In this document: positions 1-11,013 of the stretch, piece after piece
Layout of the letters: each line of letters begins with the position of its first letter
Numbering within the stretch: the first letter of the stretch is position 1
Assembly (NCBI GenBank): GCA_025506515.1
Contig: CM046453.1
Coordinates: forward strand, 39,377,727-39,441,726
Direction of reading: 5' to 3'
Length of the DNA: 64,000 bases
DNA from: Flaveria trinervia
Taxonomy: Eukaryota; Streptophyta; Magnoliopsida; Asterales; Asteraceae
Translations under genes and position numbers: made by a program
Notes under the pieces: generated by a model
What the model saw: only the letters and a program-made list of their open reading frames with translations
Told to the model about the DNA's origin: nothing
Databases searched by the model: none

Positions 1-645
1 TGTTCAAGAATATTACTTAGTGCTATTTAAGTTAGTTAGATAACATTAAGTAATTAAAAGAGTGTATAAGTTATAGAATTAAATGTTAATTGTACAAACT
101 TACAAGGGACTAATCTAAAACATTGCTTAGTTGAATTTTAAGGGGGAAACTTTGTCTAGAGGGGATTTTTGGCCGCCCCACCCTCTCCAATGAGAGGGTT
201 TTTTACCTTCTTTAAAACAAAAGACATGTGAGCTAGTCCAACACTCAACCACATCATCTAACACACACATGCAAAACCGATTTTCGAGCTCCTCTCTCTC
301 CCAAAAGGGTTCTCGGTTTTTCAGCTGATTTGAGAGCATTTGGAGTCACTTTTGTGTTTATCTCCCTAACAAGAAGAGTGTTTGCACATTAGCTTGGGGT
401 ATACTAGCCTGAGGGGTCCTTCCTTGGAGCCTTGGCCGAATATTTAGCATCTTATCACTCTTCCTTGGTCGACTTTTAGCGGGAGAAAGGTAGTTAATCA
501 CAGCTTTATGTAGCTGTGATTTTATGTACACTTACGTATTGTTCATGGCTTGCATATTCACATATATGATCCTTTTGTTTTGGGTTGTTTCTTTCATATA
601 TATGTCACCATAAAACATGAAATTTCACATTCATAATCATGTTTT

Positions 646-706
<61 letters not shown>

Positions 707-777
707 TATATATATCCGCTGCGTTTCTGAATATTTAAGAGGTTAAAAATCGGTTTTATCTTTCAATAAACCCTTCA
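1..777 (+). mobile_element. LTR of copia-like family D, cut by window start
   Basis: This stretch resembles the two solo LTRs at 34489-35441 and 40560-41529. Shared landmarks, in the same order, are a run of A-rich DNA ending in a GGCCGC-containing purine/pyrimidine block (near 160-200), a CT-rich leader, the motif CCGCTGCGTTT near 718, and a terminus of the form AATAAACCC..CA at 777. The first roughly 250 bases of the LTR lie outside the window. A TA microsatellite sits inside it. Small ORFs here have no similarity to known proteins and are not called. No coding region or clear primer-binding site follows, so it may be another solo LTR. Confidence 0.6.
650..715. repeat. (AT)n microsatellite
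   Basis: About 66 bases of alternating A and T with one interruption, inside the family D LTR. The family D copies at 34489-35441 and 40560-41529 have no repeat of this length, so the expansion is specific to this copy. Confidence 0.95.
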
Positions 778-1989
778 ATGGCATTGATGGTATGCGGATA
801 GTATGTATATTTGATAAAGATTTATTGCACAGATTCTGTTTTAATTGGTTGTTACTAATACTAAACCACACACACAAAAGGCAGTGTACCTGTCGTGTGG
901 TAATATAGTGTTGATAAGAACGAGTATCAATCCGTGGACATACCTAGCCTACTCAACAAACTTGATGTTTGACTATCAGAGTTGGTTCTTGTTAAAGAAA
1001 GTGATATTTTGTATTGGAAAGAATTTTTTAGGGTTTAAAAGTAAACAGTAATAAAGAGAAAGTAAAATAATAATTGAAGCGTTTGGATTTAAAATCAGGG
1101 AATAAAAGTTATCATCCTAATTAGAATCCTCTTATGTAATTGTGATGAATTGGTGAGGTGATGTGATTATGTTAATGTTTATAAAGATGAGCTGGCGCGA
1201 TTTCTCGACTATCCTGCTACCGTAGTGACTTGATCCTGTGAGGTTGATTTTACTGCTCAGATCAAAGCCCTAGTAATGTAGGTAAATCTTTTGTGTCCTA
1301 TTTGACATACGATTTCTCAAAACATAATTTAATGATAAAAGAGAGTTGATCAGATTCCTTCCTAACATACTATTAATTTTAGAAAACCGTAACAATTATT
1401 GAAGTTTCCTAACTAATAAAAGGAACCCGCAAATGATCAGAAAGTTAAAGTGACATGATTTCTAATACCTATTTCTAGTTCATTAGCCATGGATTTATTA
1501 TGAAGACTGGTTTCACGAATGAAAGTTAATCATACGGTTTTCAACCTTGTATGACAATTACAATCACAAACCATAAAGTTATAACTTCCCGTTCAAATGT
1601 AGATGTTACCCATCAATATTTTTCCCAAGACCACCATAACATTGACATAATACTTATCACACCATTAGTTCATCACAATTACATAAGTTTCATCCGATTA
1701 GGATGATAAATAGAGTTTAGCTCATGATGAGCTTTAACATAACAACGGATAACAAAGAAGATAGATAAATGATCATCGGTGAAATGGAACAATCAAACCG
1801 ATAATCCACAATGGATGACGTTTAGGTGATCCCAAGCTTCTTCAAAGTGTTGTATGCACCTCCTGAGCCTCCGAATGACCTTGAAGTCTTGATTCCCTAG
1901 AGAATTCAACAGAGTAATTCTCCCACCAAAGCTTGGCAAAAATGGTGAGCTTAGGCTTCTATTTATAGGATTTATGGAGTGTTTAAGCA

Positions 1990-2285
1990 TGGCCCAGTGC
2001 CTAAAAGACACGGCCCCGTGCTAGTACAATGCTTACGAAAGTTGGTCGGCTCGTACGTGCAGGTTATGTCGGGCACGGCCCCATGCTAAATGGGACACGA
2101 CCCCGTGTTGGTGGTGGGGCATGACCCCGTGCCTTATGGGGCACGGCCCCGTGTCTACTTTTAGGGGACAGTACTTTTTGTCGTGTGAGATGTCCAAGCA
2201 CGAGGGTGTGTTAATTTAGCACGGGGGTGTGTTTCTAGCAAGGCATGGGGGCGTGCTTAATGAGGCACGGCCCCATGCTTGGAGT
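1990..2285. repeat. Cluster of GGCCCCGTG-type motifs
   Basis: About nine near-copies of a GC-rich motif (CACGGCCCCGTGC or its variants CACGACCCCGTG and CATGACCCCGTG) occur within 300 bases of otherwise AT-rich DNA. The first five are in one orientation, the next three (CACGGGGGTGTG type) are inverted, and the last returns to the first orientation. Spacing is irregular, about 20-60 bases, so this is a motif cluster and not a true tandem repeat. Confidence 0.8.
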
Positions 2286-4356
2286 CCAAAGCTCGGATTG
2301 CTTCAATTTCTTGTTAAATATGTTCCTTTTGTCCATCTTGCCCTTTTAAACACCTGAAAACATAATTTAACACTTTTAAGTACATTTTCATCATTTTAAG
2401 GAAGATATTAAGGAATAATTGATGTGATTTTGATAGGATTTTTATGTATAATTTGAAGCACATCAAACATCCCCACACTTGAACTTTGCTTTTCCTCAAG
2501 CAAAAATCACTTAAAATGACAATTCCACCAAAAACCGAATAAATCAAATTATAAACATGTCTTTCGAGAAGTATGTAAGTAAATACTATCCAAATATAAA
2601 TATTCTAAGCACATGTAAAATGATATCCTAGCAAGCAATAGCTTGGTCAGTAAAGATATTATCATGTAAAAATCCACACGTCTCACAAGATGCACTGACA
2701 CTCGGCTAAATATGTGGAGTCATAATCAAGATTAAGTATGACTAATACACTCAATTGCCTAGTATGAATACGTGTGAAATCATATGCTTGTTAAGGGATC
2801 AAATCTCCACCTACTTAGATATTTATTTGCATAAATCATTAGGTCTTTGATGGGATGTAACTTGGCGCAGGATCGGGTACAGAATATTGGAAAGAGTGGC
2901 TAATTGCTAAAGACACGGTCTTGGCTTATTTTTCTAACATAACTACAAGGAAAACAATAAAGGTTCCCTATATAATACTTCAAGCTAGAAGGGATAAGCT
3001 AGCTTGAGGACTCGTTTAAGGTCAGATTGTCAAGACCGTATTTTTCATTCAAGAATCACACTTCATCTTTTACCCGAAGATACACAAAACTATCCTTTCT
3101 CAAGGATCGTTCGGCTTGAAGCCTAATAGCTCCCAATCGGATTAATTCTGTGTATTCGTATTGAGATTCAGTTTGATTCTTTTTGCATTTTCCATTATGG
3201 GACCAATTTCCACAATTCGGGCATCTTTCATATCTTTTCGCCCGTCTCTCTATAGCACTTTTTGAAATCCCACAAAATGGCAGAACTTGTTCCTTTTTTC
3301 GCCATTTCTTTCTTGCATTTTACGTGAGATTGAAAATTTGTTCGCGGATTTCCGGGGGAAGTCCCGGTTTTGCGTGATGAAAGAAACAAAGCAAATTGAA
3401 ATCAAAAGAATGCATTCCAGTTCTTTAAGGTCTGCCGGTAAAAGACCAATTTTATTTTTTTTTTTTTTTTTTTACATAAGCCAGAAACGTGTCTTTAACG
3501 AAAATGGTTTTTGTTGAAGGCTTTTTGGTTAAATGACTTGGTGACTCGGGTGATTGAAAGATAAAACGTGTAAGCTCAACGGGGCTAACTAGGGTTGACG
3601 TTCGGGTAAGGAAAATTAAAGACAATGGTTGGGGCTTGAATGGTTAAGGTTTCCTAGTCCCTAACTCATTTTTATGCAACAAATACTAATTAAGGTCTTG
3701 AAATGTATACCCAAAACAAGTTCTAATTACACGTATCATATGGCACCCTCAATTAAATCCAGAATGAAAGTAGAATTGCAACTTGCAAACGTTTGTTTAA
3801 AGCTCAAAAATAAACTCACATACCGATGGAATTGGGTAAAAGTGTTTCATTTTACATGATTAAATATTTTACTAGATTATTGCTTTTAAGGATATCACAA
3901 AAAACATTTTCAATTTTTATTTGGACGTCATGGATTTACTTCTTTATTTCCCGAAAACGTCATGCTAAATTTAAAAGATGCTAAAAATTCAAGAGTCAGT
4001 TCATAAACGGAAGGTCTATTTTGTGAAAATAGACGTTTCCACTGGACACTTAATAAATTATTGTATGTTTCTAGCTGTCCGACTGCCGCTAGTGTTTCTT
4101 CATCCGCTTGTAAGTGGGATCTTTCGACCCTTTGTAGCAATCTTTGAAGTCTATCATGTCACCCGCTCTCGCGGATCCCTCCAAAATGTAAGTAGGGATG
4201 CTCCATGATTCTGAAATTTAAAAATAAGTTAATCTATACAAAACAAATTTCTTAAGCAGTCTCATGAGGTTAGTGAAAATCATATGTTTTTCAAGACATA
4301 ACACCATAATGATTCAATTCATGTTCAAAAATAGTTCAGAATTTATCATCCAAGGA

Positions 4357-4454
<98 letters not shown>

Positions 4455-4467
4455 GTATATATATATT
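4357..4467. repeat. (TA)n microsatellite
   Basis: About 110 bases of alternating TA with a few ATAC and ATGT interruptions. Apparent ORFs across it on both strands are Tyr/Ile repeats and are artefacts. Confidence 0.95.
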
Positions 4468-4632
4468 TGAACATGGGGGTGCGGTTAACATGTTTGGGAA
4501 TGAAATCTTGACTCGAGCAATCGTGGTTTTGTTTGTAAATCGTTGATTAAGCATGGGTTTAACATTTTCTTGCTTCAAAAATCAAAGATCATACGTTGAA
4601 CATTTTAATCATTTGCTAATATTCAAGATACT

Positions 4633-5591
4633 TGTAAGGATCAGTGATCGCAAGTTTGATGTAATTGAGCATAGCACAGCGGAATATGAACAAGAATTAG
4701 ACAAATTGTAGCAAGAATTTGATGCTCGTATGCATTAAAAACAAATACGGTTATAACGAGAGAATATATTTCTGTAACAAGGAATGTTTTAATAATATCG
4801 AATATTTCTGATCAAATCATTCATTTTATTACATTAGGGTGACACTCCTTATATAGAGTGCAACCGCTGCTGTTATCACGGGTAAGTGACAACTGGCAGA
4901 TCTATTACAAAAATAACTAACTCTTAACAAACTACTGAAATGTTCACAACTACTGAGAACATATCAGAGTGTTAAGTACAAAATAAGAAACTACTGATAA
5001 GAAACTATTGAAACTACAACGACTGAAGAACAAGCTCTTCAGTCGTTTTACAAAACTACTGATAAATATAAAACTATTGATGAGCACAACAACTGAAGAA
5101 GTATTCTTCAGCTGTTGTGTCAAACTACTGAAAAGATAAAGCATAAAACTACTGAAAGGTAAACGTCACAACTACTGAAGAAGACCTCTTCAGCTGTTGT
5201 GACAACGTCTGATACTTTGGTCTTCAGCACTTGTGTCTTCAGACTTTGTCTTCAGCACTTGTGTCTTCAGACTTTGTCTTTAGCACTTGTGTCTTCAGAC
5301 TTTGTCTTCAGCACTTGTCTTCAGACTTTGTCTTCGGCACTTGTCTTCAGACTTTGTCTTCAGCACTTGTCTTCAGACTTTGTCTTCAGCACTTGTCTTC
5401 AGACTTTGTCTTCAGCACTTGTCTTCAAACATTGTCTTCAGCACTTGTCTTCAGACTTTGTCTTCAGCACTTGTCTTAAGACTTTGTAATCAGCTGTTGT
5501 CTTCAGCTGTTGTGGTCTTCAGTAGTTGTTGTGACGTCTGTGGGACTTAAAGGTTTTTCTGATCCGGCTCATTGGTTCTTTTGGTCCAACA
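4633..5591 (-). mobile_element. 3' LTR of a truncated family A copia element
   Basis: On the minus strand the LTR starts TGTTGGACCAAAAGAACC at 5591 and ends near 4633. It is homologous to both LTRs of the element at 51329-63321 at its two ends, including the CAGCGGAATA and CAAGAATTAGAC blocks. It is longer (about 959 bases against about 700) because a tandem array at 5215-5500 is expanded. A TATA-like CTATATAAG on the minus strand lies at 4848-4858, at the position of the TATA box in the other copies. The polypurine tract of the element follows at 5592-5606, so this is the 3' LTR of an element reading to the left. Confidence 0.88.
5215..5500 (-). repeat. 26-bp tandem array in LTR U3
   Basis: About ten units of roughly 26 bases (28 in the first few), each made of CTTCAGACTTTG followed by CTTCAGCACTTGT on the plus strand. 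The same modules occur only about four or five times in the LTRs at 51329-52028 and 62627-63321. Because 26 is not a multiple of three, the array opens long overlapping ORFs in all three plus frames; these are artefacts. Confidence 0.92.
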
Positions 5592-5606
5592 AACTCCCCC
5601 TGAACC
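5592..5606 (-). other. Polypurine tract, family A fragment
   Basis: On the minus strand a run of purines containing CAGGGGGAGTT directly precedes the LTR start TGTTGG. This is the expected plus-strand primer site of an LTR retrotransposon and matches 52029-52044. Confidence 0.85.
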
Positions 5607-5809
5607 AATGCAGCCAAAACCTTTAACTTTATTGAGGTCCCACTTATTTTTGGCAGAATGGTTGGTCTTTTTCCTTCTTGATCAGTTGAGAAGATGACCC
5701 ATATAAGCACTGGCCTGGAAATGAGTCTCTGATCATTTGGTTGGCGATGTATGGATGGGAGCTCTGTATTGGGGAATTGGACACTGAGCTGTTCCCCCAT
5801 CCATGAGAC

Positions 5810-6721
5810 TCACTTCCCACGTATAAGCATGTAGGATTCTCTGGTGTATGCTCTAAGAAACATAATTTGTTCTTCCATGGTCAGGTTCTCGGCTTCACCA
5901 TCAAACAATCCTTCACGCCCATACAGCTCTAAGATGTACTTGGCCTGTTTACCATTTTTGAGCTCAACTGTTGTAATCTGTCTGTATGCAAACTCATCAG
6001 GATGAGTCCCTTCAAGTAACAGAGTGAGCTCATTTTGTTTGAAGTTCTCAAGCCTCTTGTAGACTAATCCCTTTTTCATAATTATGTTCTCTAACATCTT
6101 TTGGGGTGGTTGTTTAGTCTCATAGGCCTTCTTGAAGTCTTCTACAATCTCCCAGGGTGATACTACAAGGACCACTGTGATCTCTTCATCTACGATCCTT
6201 TTGACTTGGCCCTTGTATATCAAAGGAATGTCTTTCTTTACAATCCTATGAGCCACCCTAGGATCAGGCCATACTCTTACCTTTTCCTTCTGATATTGAA
6301 ATGTGTTGGCAAGGGTGTACAACCTCAGAGCTTCTTTCTTCATACCTATTATTGATGACGAAGCAGCATAAGTTTTGTCAATGCTTTTCAGCATTTCATC
6401 ATCATGAAGCTTTTGCTGTTGTTCTTCTTCAATCTTTACTCTCACAACTTCCATCTGTGAGGTGGGAGTGATGGGCATGGGTTTGGCTTTAGCCAATGTT
6501 AGGACTGCAGACAGAGGCAGCCTATCTTCTTCCATATCATCATCCTCTTCTTCTTCTTCTAGCCTCAACACCCTTCTCTTCTTCTTCTTAGGTGCATCAT
6601 CGGCTGTTGGTTTAGATGGTAAGGGAGTTGGTTTTGTGGGTTGTGGTTGTGGTTGTTTTGGAGAGGGAATGTTGATTGAAAACCAAAATATGTATCTCAT
6701 ATAACACTTACAACAACGCAA
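5810..6721 (-). CDS. C-terminal part of the family A ORF downstream of pol (env-like position)
   Basis: An open frame of 303 codons. Its last 280 or so residues match the ORF at 52232-53470: a proline-rich stretch, a basic cluster KKKKRR, an acidic EEEEEDDD run, a segment starting IIGMKKEALRLY, the motif VWPDPRVAHR, and a conserved tail with HPDEFAYRQITTVELKNGK and ending YMLIRGK. The first roughly 17 residues (MRCCKCYMRY..) are encoded by unrelated DNA beyond the breakpoint near 6670, so the start is not the native one. The function of this ORF is unknown; in Sirevirus-like copia elements this slot is often called env-like, but no signal peptide or membrane segment is visible here. It lies 204 bases from the polypurine tract. 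It is intact while the equivalent in the longer element is broken by frameshifts. Confidence 0.75.
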   Translation of the reverse strand: MRCCKCYMRYIFWFSINIPSPKQPQPQPTKPTPLPSKPTADDAPKKKKRRVLRLEEEEEDDDMEEDRLPLSAVLTLAKAKPMPITPTSQMEVVRVKIEEEQQQKLHDDEMLKSIDKTYAASSSIIGMKKEALRLYTLANTFQYQKEKVRVWPDPRVAHRIVKKDIPLIYKGQVKRIVDEEITVVLVVSPWEIVEDFKKAYETKQPPQKMLENIIMKKGLVYKRLENFKQNELTLLLEGTHPDEFAYRQITTVELKNGKQAKYILELYGREGLFDGEAENLTMEEQIMFLRAYTRESYMLIRGK

Positions 6722-7013
6722 ATAAACATGACAAAATGTAAAGATGAATGCAAGTGCTTTGTAAGTTAAACATTTAGAAGTGTATGTTCAATAAGTATCA
6801 TGTTTCACCCAAAAATATTGTGAAAAATGTAAAAAGGGGCAGGGAAACTCACATATCAGATAAGTATATAATGGAGATTAATAAGTATAATATACATCAT
6901 TCCAAGATAAATCGTCACAAGGCACCTAAATATAGATATTACAAGATTTAGGTTAGTAATAAGGTTAACGATTTAACCTGAACCGGGGTATTAGAATTTG
7001 GGGGTTTTATAAA
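6672..7013 (-). mobile_element. Left part of a gypsy-like LTR, split by a solo LTR
   Basis: No coding. This DNA is continuous with 9156-10779 once the solo LTR 7019-9150 and one copy of its target duplication are removed. The far end at 10779 begins TGTAACATCC on the minus strand, the typical start of a plant Ty3/gypsy LTR. The left edge is taken where similarity to the family A ORF stops. The assignment rests on one terminus and general composition. Confidence 0.4.
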
Positions 7014-7689
7014 TAAAATGTAACACCAGATTATTTTTTTAAGGTCATAGAAAGAAGAATAAAGTGAAGAAAAAAATTGAAAAGAAATAAAACCCAAGTC
7101 TCGGGGTTAAAAGTGACAAAAAGGACAAAAAGTTTAAAAGTTGGTGATAAAGGTGGTATGGCCGCCTAAATGGTCACACCATACCTTTTTCATTCGATCT
7201 TGGTAGAGAGAGAAAAGGAGCTCAAACTCTCGGATTTTGAAGAACAAGAAGCAGAAATCGAATTCAAGGTAAGTATTCGTGTGTTTATGGTGTTCTTAAC
7301 TAGTCATATCCTGGGGTTTGTGCTTATGTGTGTTTGTATGTGTTCGGGTATGTTTTTGGTGGGTTTCTAGGCGGTTGAACTCAACTTGCAAACGAGATTG
7401 TAAGAAGCCATACTCAAGAGCTGCAAAGGTGAGTTCTAGATCCCTCTTTTTACGTGTTTCAACGATTTTGGGGCTGGAAATGCATGAACATATGTTTTTA
7501 TAGAACTGAGTTTCAAACCCGTATGTATGACCGTGTGCATGTTGATGTTATGATGTAATGTTTGGCTATGTTCATGCTTGATGATGTATGGCTTAGAAGG
7601 TAAGATATATGCTTAGAACATTATAGATGGTGATTTGGAACTGAGATATGATGTTTAGGACTCATGTGTTTAAGTATTAGAATCTGCCT

Positions 7690-8020
7690 AAGTATGTAGT
7701 AAGTCAATGCGGATGAGTGATGGAAGTCAGTGCGGATGACTAATGGAAGTCAATGCGGATGAGTAATGGAAGTCAATGCAGATGATAGTTAATGCCGATG
7801 AGCATTAACTGTTAAGTAGGTCAATGCGGATAAGTAATGGAAGTCAATGCGGATGAGTATTAACCATGATGTAAGTCAATGCGGATGAGTAATGGAAAGC
7901 CAATGCGGATGAACATTTACCACTAAGTATGAGAAATGCGGAATGGTAGTGGGAAATGCAATGAAGTAAAAGCAATGCGGATGAACTATAGCAAATGCAG
8001 ATAAACAAAAGACAAATGCG
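7690..8020. repeat. AATGCGGATGA motif array in gypsy LTR
   Basis: About a dozen near-copies of AATGCGGATGA, usually as part of a roughly 23-base unit GTCAATGCGGATGAGTAATG. It lies between two conserved LTR blocks (GGGGCTGGAAATGCAT upstream and TTTTGAGGTCAT downstream). Other copies of this LTR carry a different motif in the same place. Confidence 0.9.
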
Positions 8021-8402
8021 GATGAACACTTATAATATTTTCTAACTTTTTGGGGAAAAGTTGAAATTTAGCCTTTGATTTGAGAGGTTCCCGGGGGCTA
8101 TGTAAATTGACTTTTGAGGTCATATATGTTAGGATGGGCCTGTTATCATGAATGTTTGATGCTTATGCATGATGGTATCTATGATGTATGTTGTGTATGT
8201 ATGATGCCGTATATGATGGTGTTGTATGTGTATGTTATGTTCCTTATTATGTATGATTATTTTCCCTTGGCTATGTGTTGAATTGTAATGAATGAAATGA
8301 AAAGTGTTATGTAACGTAAAGTGAAAGATAATGAAAAGATGAACGAAATGAAGAATGCATGCATTAATGAACGAACGAACGTAAGAAAGTCTTGCAAGCA
8401 AA

Positions 8403-8585
8403 TGTATGGAGGTTCACACTTAATAAGGAGTGTTAGCTCAACCGTGTGCAGGTTAGGACCCCATGAGGATGCACACTGGGTTTTGATGCATGTGATCAAG
8501 CATATGTATGGAGGTTCACATCCAATGAGAGGTTGTCAGCTCAACTGCGTGCAGGTTAAATACCCCATGAGGATGCGCATAGGGG
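8403..8585 (+). repeat. Two tandem units of about 105 bp in gypsy LTR
   Basis: Two copies of a block that begins TATGGAGGTTCACA, continues TCAGCTCAAC or TTAGCTCAAC, and ends CCCCATGAGGATGC, starting near 8403 and 8506. Related units of about 110-125 bases occur in the other LTRs of this family, with two to four copies. Confidence 0.75.
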
Positions 8586-9155
8586 TTCAATCTTTGTGAT
8601 TGACCAGATGAATGGGGTCCTTGTTGCTTAACCCTAGATGAAGTGTTGTGTGCTCTAGAGGGGGGTTAAGCACATGACAGGACGCCTAGTGATAAACAAA
8701 GATAATAAAAGTACGAAATGAATGATGATGAAGATAATACATATTATCTATGTGTAGGTACGATGTGTGATACATTCTAAAACAGCTATGATTGAATGAA
8801 AGTAAATAACAGTTTTGAACGAAAGATAAAGTATGTTTTATTATAAAACTAGAACTCACTCAGCAACGTTGATCTTTTTATGCATTTTCTAGTTGGCATG
8901 TGAGCATTGTTGAGAGATGGCGCGTGGCAGCTACTTGGCATTTTGAATGGCATTCTTTTGTTAATGTTTTGCATTGTAATGTGAACAAATAAAAATGTGT
9001 AATGAATGTTTTACTATTTTGAAAAAGCATTTATATTGAAGATGATGTTTTTAATGTTTCCGCTGCAACGTTCATTTCAAGTTAATGTAATTATATTTTT
9101 TATGAGCAATGATTGGCTAACTATAAGCGTCCCAGGAATGGGGCGTTACGTAAAA

Positions 9156-10779
9156 CTAGTTAAATTTTATTTATATTTTGTTCAAAATAGTACCATTTAT
9201 AAAATCTTAAAGGAATTAAATCCCATGTAAATAACTGCTTTTAATTATAAAATATGTTTGAATACAATAATTATCATGATTAGTCTCTAATCAATGAAAA
9301 CATAAAATCCGATAACAATTAGTAATTTAAATTATTATATAAATATAAATATATATATATATTTATATATTTATAAATATATTAGTCATAACATTTGTAA
9401 ATAAATTATAATAAAATGTTAAAATGTTTTACAAGAATAATTTACTGAAAATATTTAGATGAATAAAAAATATTAGAAGTTTGTAAAAACCATTTTTATA
9501 TTTATTAAAAAATTTCAATAATTAAATTAAAGCCAAAAGGCTTTAAAAAATGTGCTTGAGGGTGCCCGGGTTCGAACCCGTGACCTCAAGATCAAGTTGT
9601 ACATGCTCTTATAGTGAACCAAGCTCTCAACCGTGTAGAACTTGACCTTTTGACCTTAAAACATAATCCATTGAAATCCCCCCAATTTGCATAAACCCTA
9701 ATTTAAAACCGAATCCAATTGAAACATGAAAAGATAAAGATCACTGTAATAGACATCGGACTTTCGTTCCCCATGCATAATCAAACGTTAAGCATGATCA
9801 ATCACCTGTTAGATGTTTGCAATCGACGTTACAGATTGAAGAACAAGTGTGACCAAGGTTGATTTGATTTGCGTGCAAACGATGAAAGAAACCAAATTAA
9901 ACCTGTGGGCTGCTTCGTGTGACGTTCTTCATCAAAAGCCCACAATCAATTTTCGTTTATGAAACTTGGAAGACACGTTTTGTTCGAGTTGCAGGTTCAT
10001 GACGAAAGGGGAATCGGGGGTTTAAACTTTGTTGGTTTAGATGCAATGAGGACAGTAAATGAATAAGTTTAGTTAGATGATTGTTTAGGTTCATTTAATT
10101 GAATATATTAAGGTTTAATGGCCGAACACTTTTTGTTTGATGATCGGCGGTTATCAAGTCCAAACGACACCCATACTAGCCTAAACTCGATTAAAGCGTG
10201 GTTTAAGTTCGAAACTTCTCACGAAGCGATTAGAAACGGTTTAGGCATTCAAAAAGTGTTTTTTTTCGCGATTTATGGGGTTTGCCCGAGTGGTAGTCGC
10301 GGCGGTCGATGATGGCCGGAAATGCAGGGGTCAACGGAAAAGGAGTTTTGGTTTTTGAAATGTTACACAAATGGTCCCTGTAGTTTGGTTCTTATTATTT
10401 TATGGACAAAATTTTATTTGAAGTTTGTAAATTGACAAGAAGTCCCCTAAAATTATTAACTACAAGTTTTATAATTATCAATTATTTAAATTATTACTTC
10501 CATTATTACTATTATTATTATTTTAGTTATTATTATTATATTAGTATTACTATCTTTATTATTATAGTAATATGACTATTTAACTTTTTATTGGTACTAT
10601 TATTATTAATTATATTATTGAAATTATTACTATTGTAGACTTTAATATTAAATTTTTAACTTTCATACATTAATTTAATGACAACCATAATATAGCCATA
10701 AGTTTCACAATTGAAAATAATAGTCCATATAACAATAAACGACGTTAACATTTATGAACGGAAAATAGAGGATGTTACA
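9156..10779 (-). mobile_element. Right part of a gypsy-like LTR, noncoding
   Basis: AT-rich DNA without a credible gene; a 64-codon ORF near 10118-10312 has no recognisable domain. On the minus strand the right boundary begins TGTAACATCC at 10779, directly next to the family B protease region. It contains a palindromic B-box-like sequence at 9555-9590. This sequence and 6672-7013 would form an LTR of about 2 kb. Not clearly related to the chromovirus LTRs beyond the first bases. Confidence 0.45.
9555..9590. repeat. Palindrome around GGTTCGAACC (B-box-like)
   Basis: The core CGGGTTCGAACCCG at 9567-9580 is a perfect 14-base palindrome, flanked by CTTGAGG at 9555-9561 and its complement CCTCAAG at 9584-9590. 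GGTTCGAACC is also the consensus of the internal B box of tRNA genes and tRNA-derived SINEs. No A box or cloverleaf was seen, so it is not called as a tRNA. Confidence 0.7.
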
Positions 10780-11013
10780 ATTGTACCCGAGCTCCTTGAC
10801 AATGTTTACCTTTTGAATGTTGAACTTACCGTTTGTGACCTTGCCCCTTTCAGAATGTACCACCTTCATCTCCTCCAAAAGCACCTGGCCCTCCATCAAT
10901 TCTTTCAAAGTTTTGGAGTAGTGACCTATTGCCTGTCATGTTCCTGGAACAACCACTGTCACTGATCCAGATATCCTTCTTTGTCTTCAGCTGTTCTTGC
11001 ATAAAGAAAATGA
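10780..11013 (-). pseudogene. Family B copia: protease and start of the gag-pre-integrase region
   Basis: On the minus strand the aspartic protease motif reads WISDSGCSRNMTG (near 10930-10970), followed by a segment ending KELMEGQVLLEEMKVVH and VTNGKFNIQKVN, the usual start of the copia gag-pre-integrase region. Similarity to the family B copy at 34012-34463 stops at 10780, after the residues GYN, where gypsy-like LTR DNA begins. Integrase, RT and RNase H of this copy are missing. One frame change separates the protease motif from the downstream part. Confidence 0.8.

Larger units (their letters stand above)
778..4632. other. Unclassified AT-rich noncoding DNA, probably retrotransposon-derived
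   Basis: No gene is recognised. ORFs are short, unrelated to known proteins and scattered over both strands. Points of note: a block near 880-960 with the flavour of plant LTR-element untranslated DNA, a GC-rich motif cluster at 1990-2285, a sequence around 2470-2500 (CCCCACACTTGAAC followed by CCTCAAGC) of a type often seen in noncoding parts of plant Ty3/gypsy elements, a poly-T run near 3451-3471 and a TA microsatellite at 4357-4467. Assignment to a gypsy lineage is inference from the general look only. Confidence 0.4.
7019..9150 (+). mobile_element. Solo LTR of gypsy chromovirus, with 5-bp target duplication
   Basis: The LTR starts TGTAACACCAG and ends GGGGCGTTACG, where other copies end TTACA. 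It is flanked by a perfect 5-bp duplication TAAAA at 7014-7018 and 9151-9155. It aligns end to end with the LTRs at 20626-22848, 49590-51328 plus 63322-63750, and (inverted) 23190-23941. Common blocks are GGTGAGTTCTAGATC, GGGGCTGGAAATGCAT, AGAAAGTCTTGCAA, GAACTCACTCAGCAA and the terminal GCGTCCCAGGAA. No internal domain is present, so the element was reduced by recombination between its two LTRs. Confidence 0.9.

Noticed and set aside
127..339. 70-codon ORF on the minus strand
   Set aside because: It lies in LTR DNA, has no recognisable domain and is not kept in the related LTRs.
3183..3517. Overlapping plus-strand ORFs near 3.2-3.5 kb
   Set aside because: They end in or near a poly-T run, have no known domain, and overlap in different frames.
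4264..4578. ORFs on both strands of about 70-80 codons
   Set aside because: They read mainly through a TA microsatellite (Tyr/Ile repeats).
5199..5550. Three overlapping plus-strand ORFs of 82-96 codons with repeated peptides
   Set aside because: By-product of the 26-bp tandem array; all three frames are open, as expected from the repeat.
9550..9660. tRNA gene or SINE
   Set aside because: Only the B-box-like palindrome is present; no A box, cloverleaf or A-rich tail was found.
10118..10312. 64-codon plus-strand ORF with a start
   Set aside because: No recognised domain and no conserved counterpart; treated as chance.
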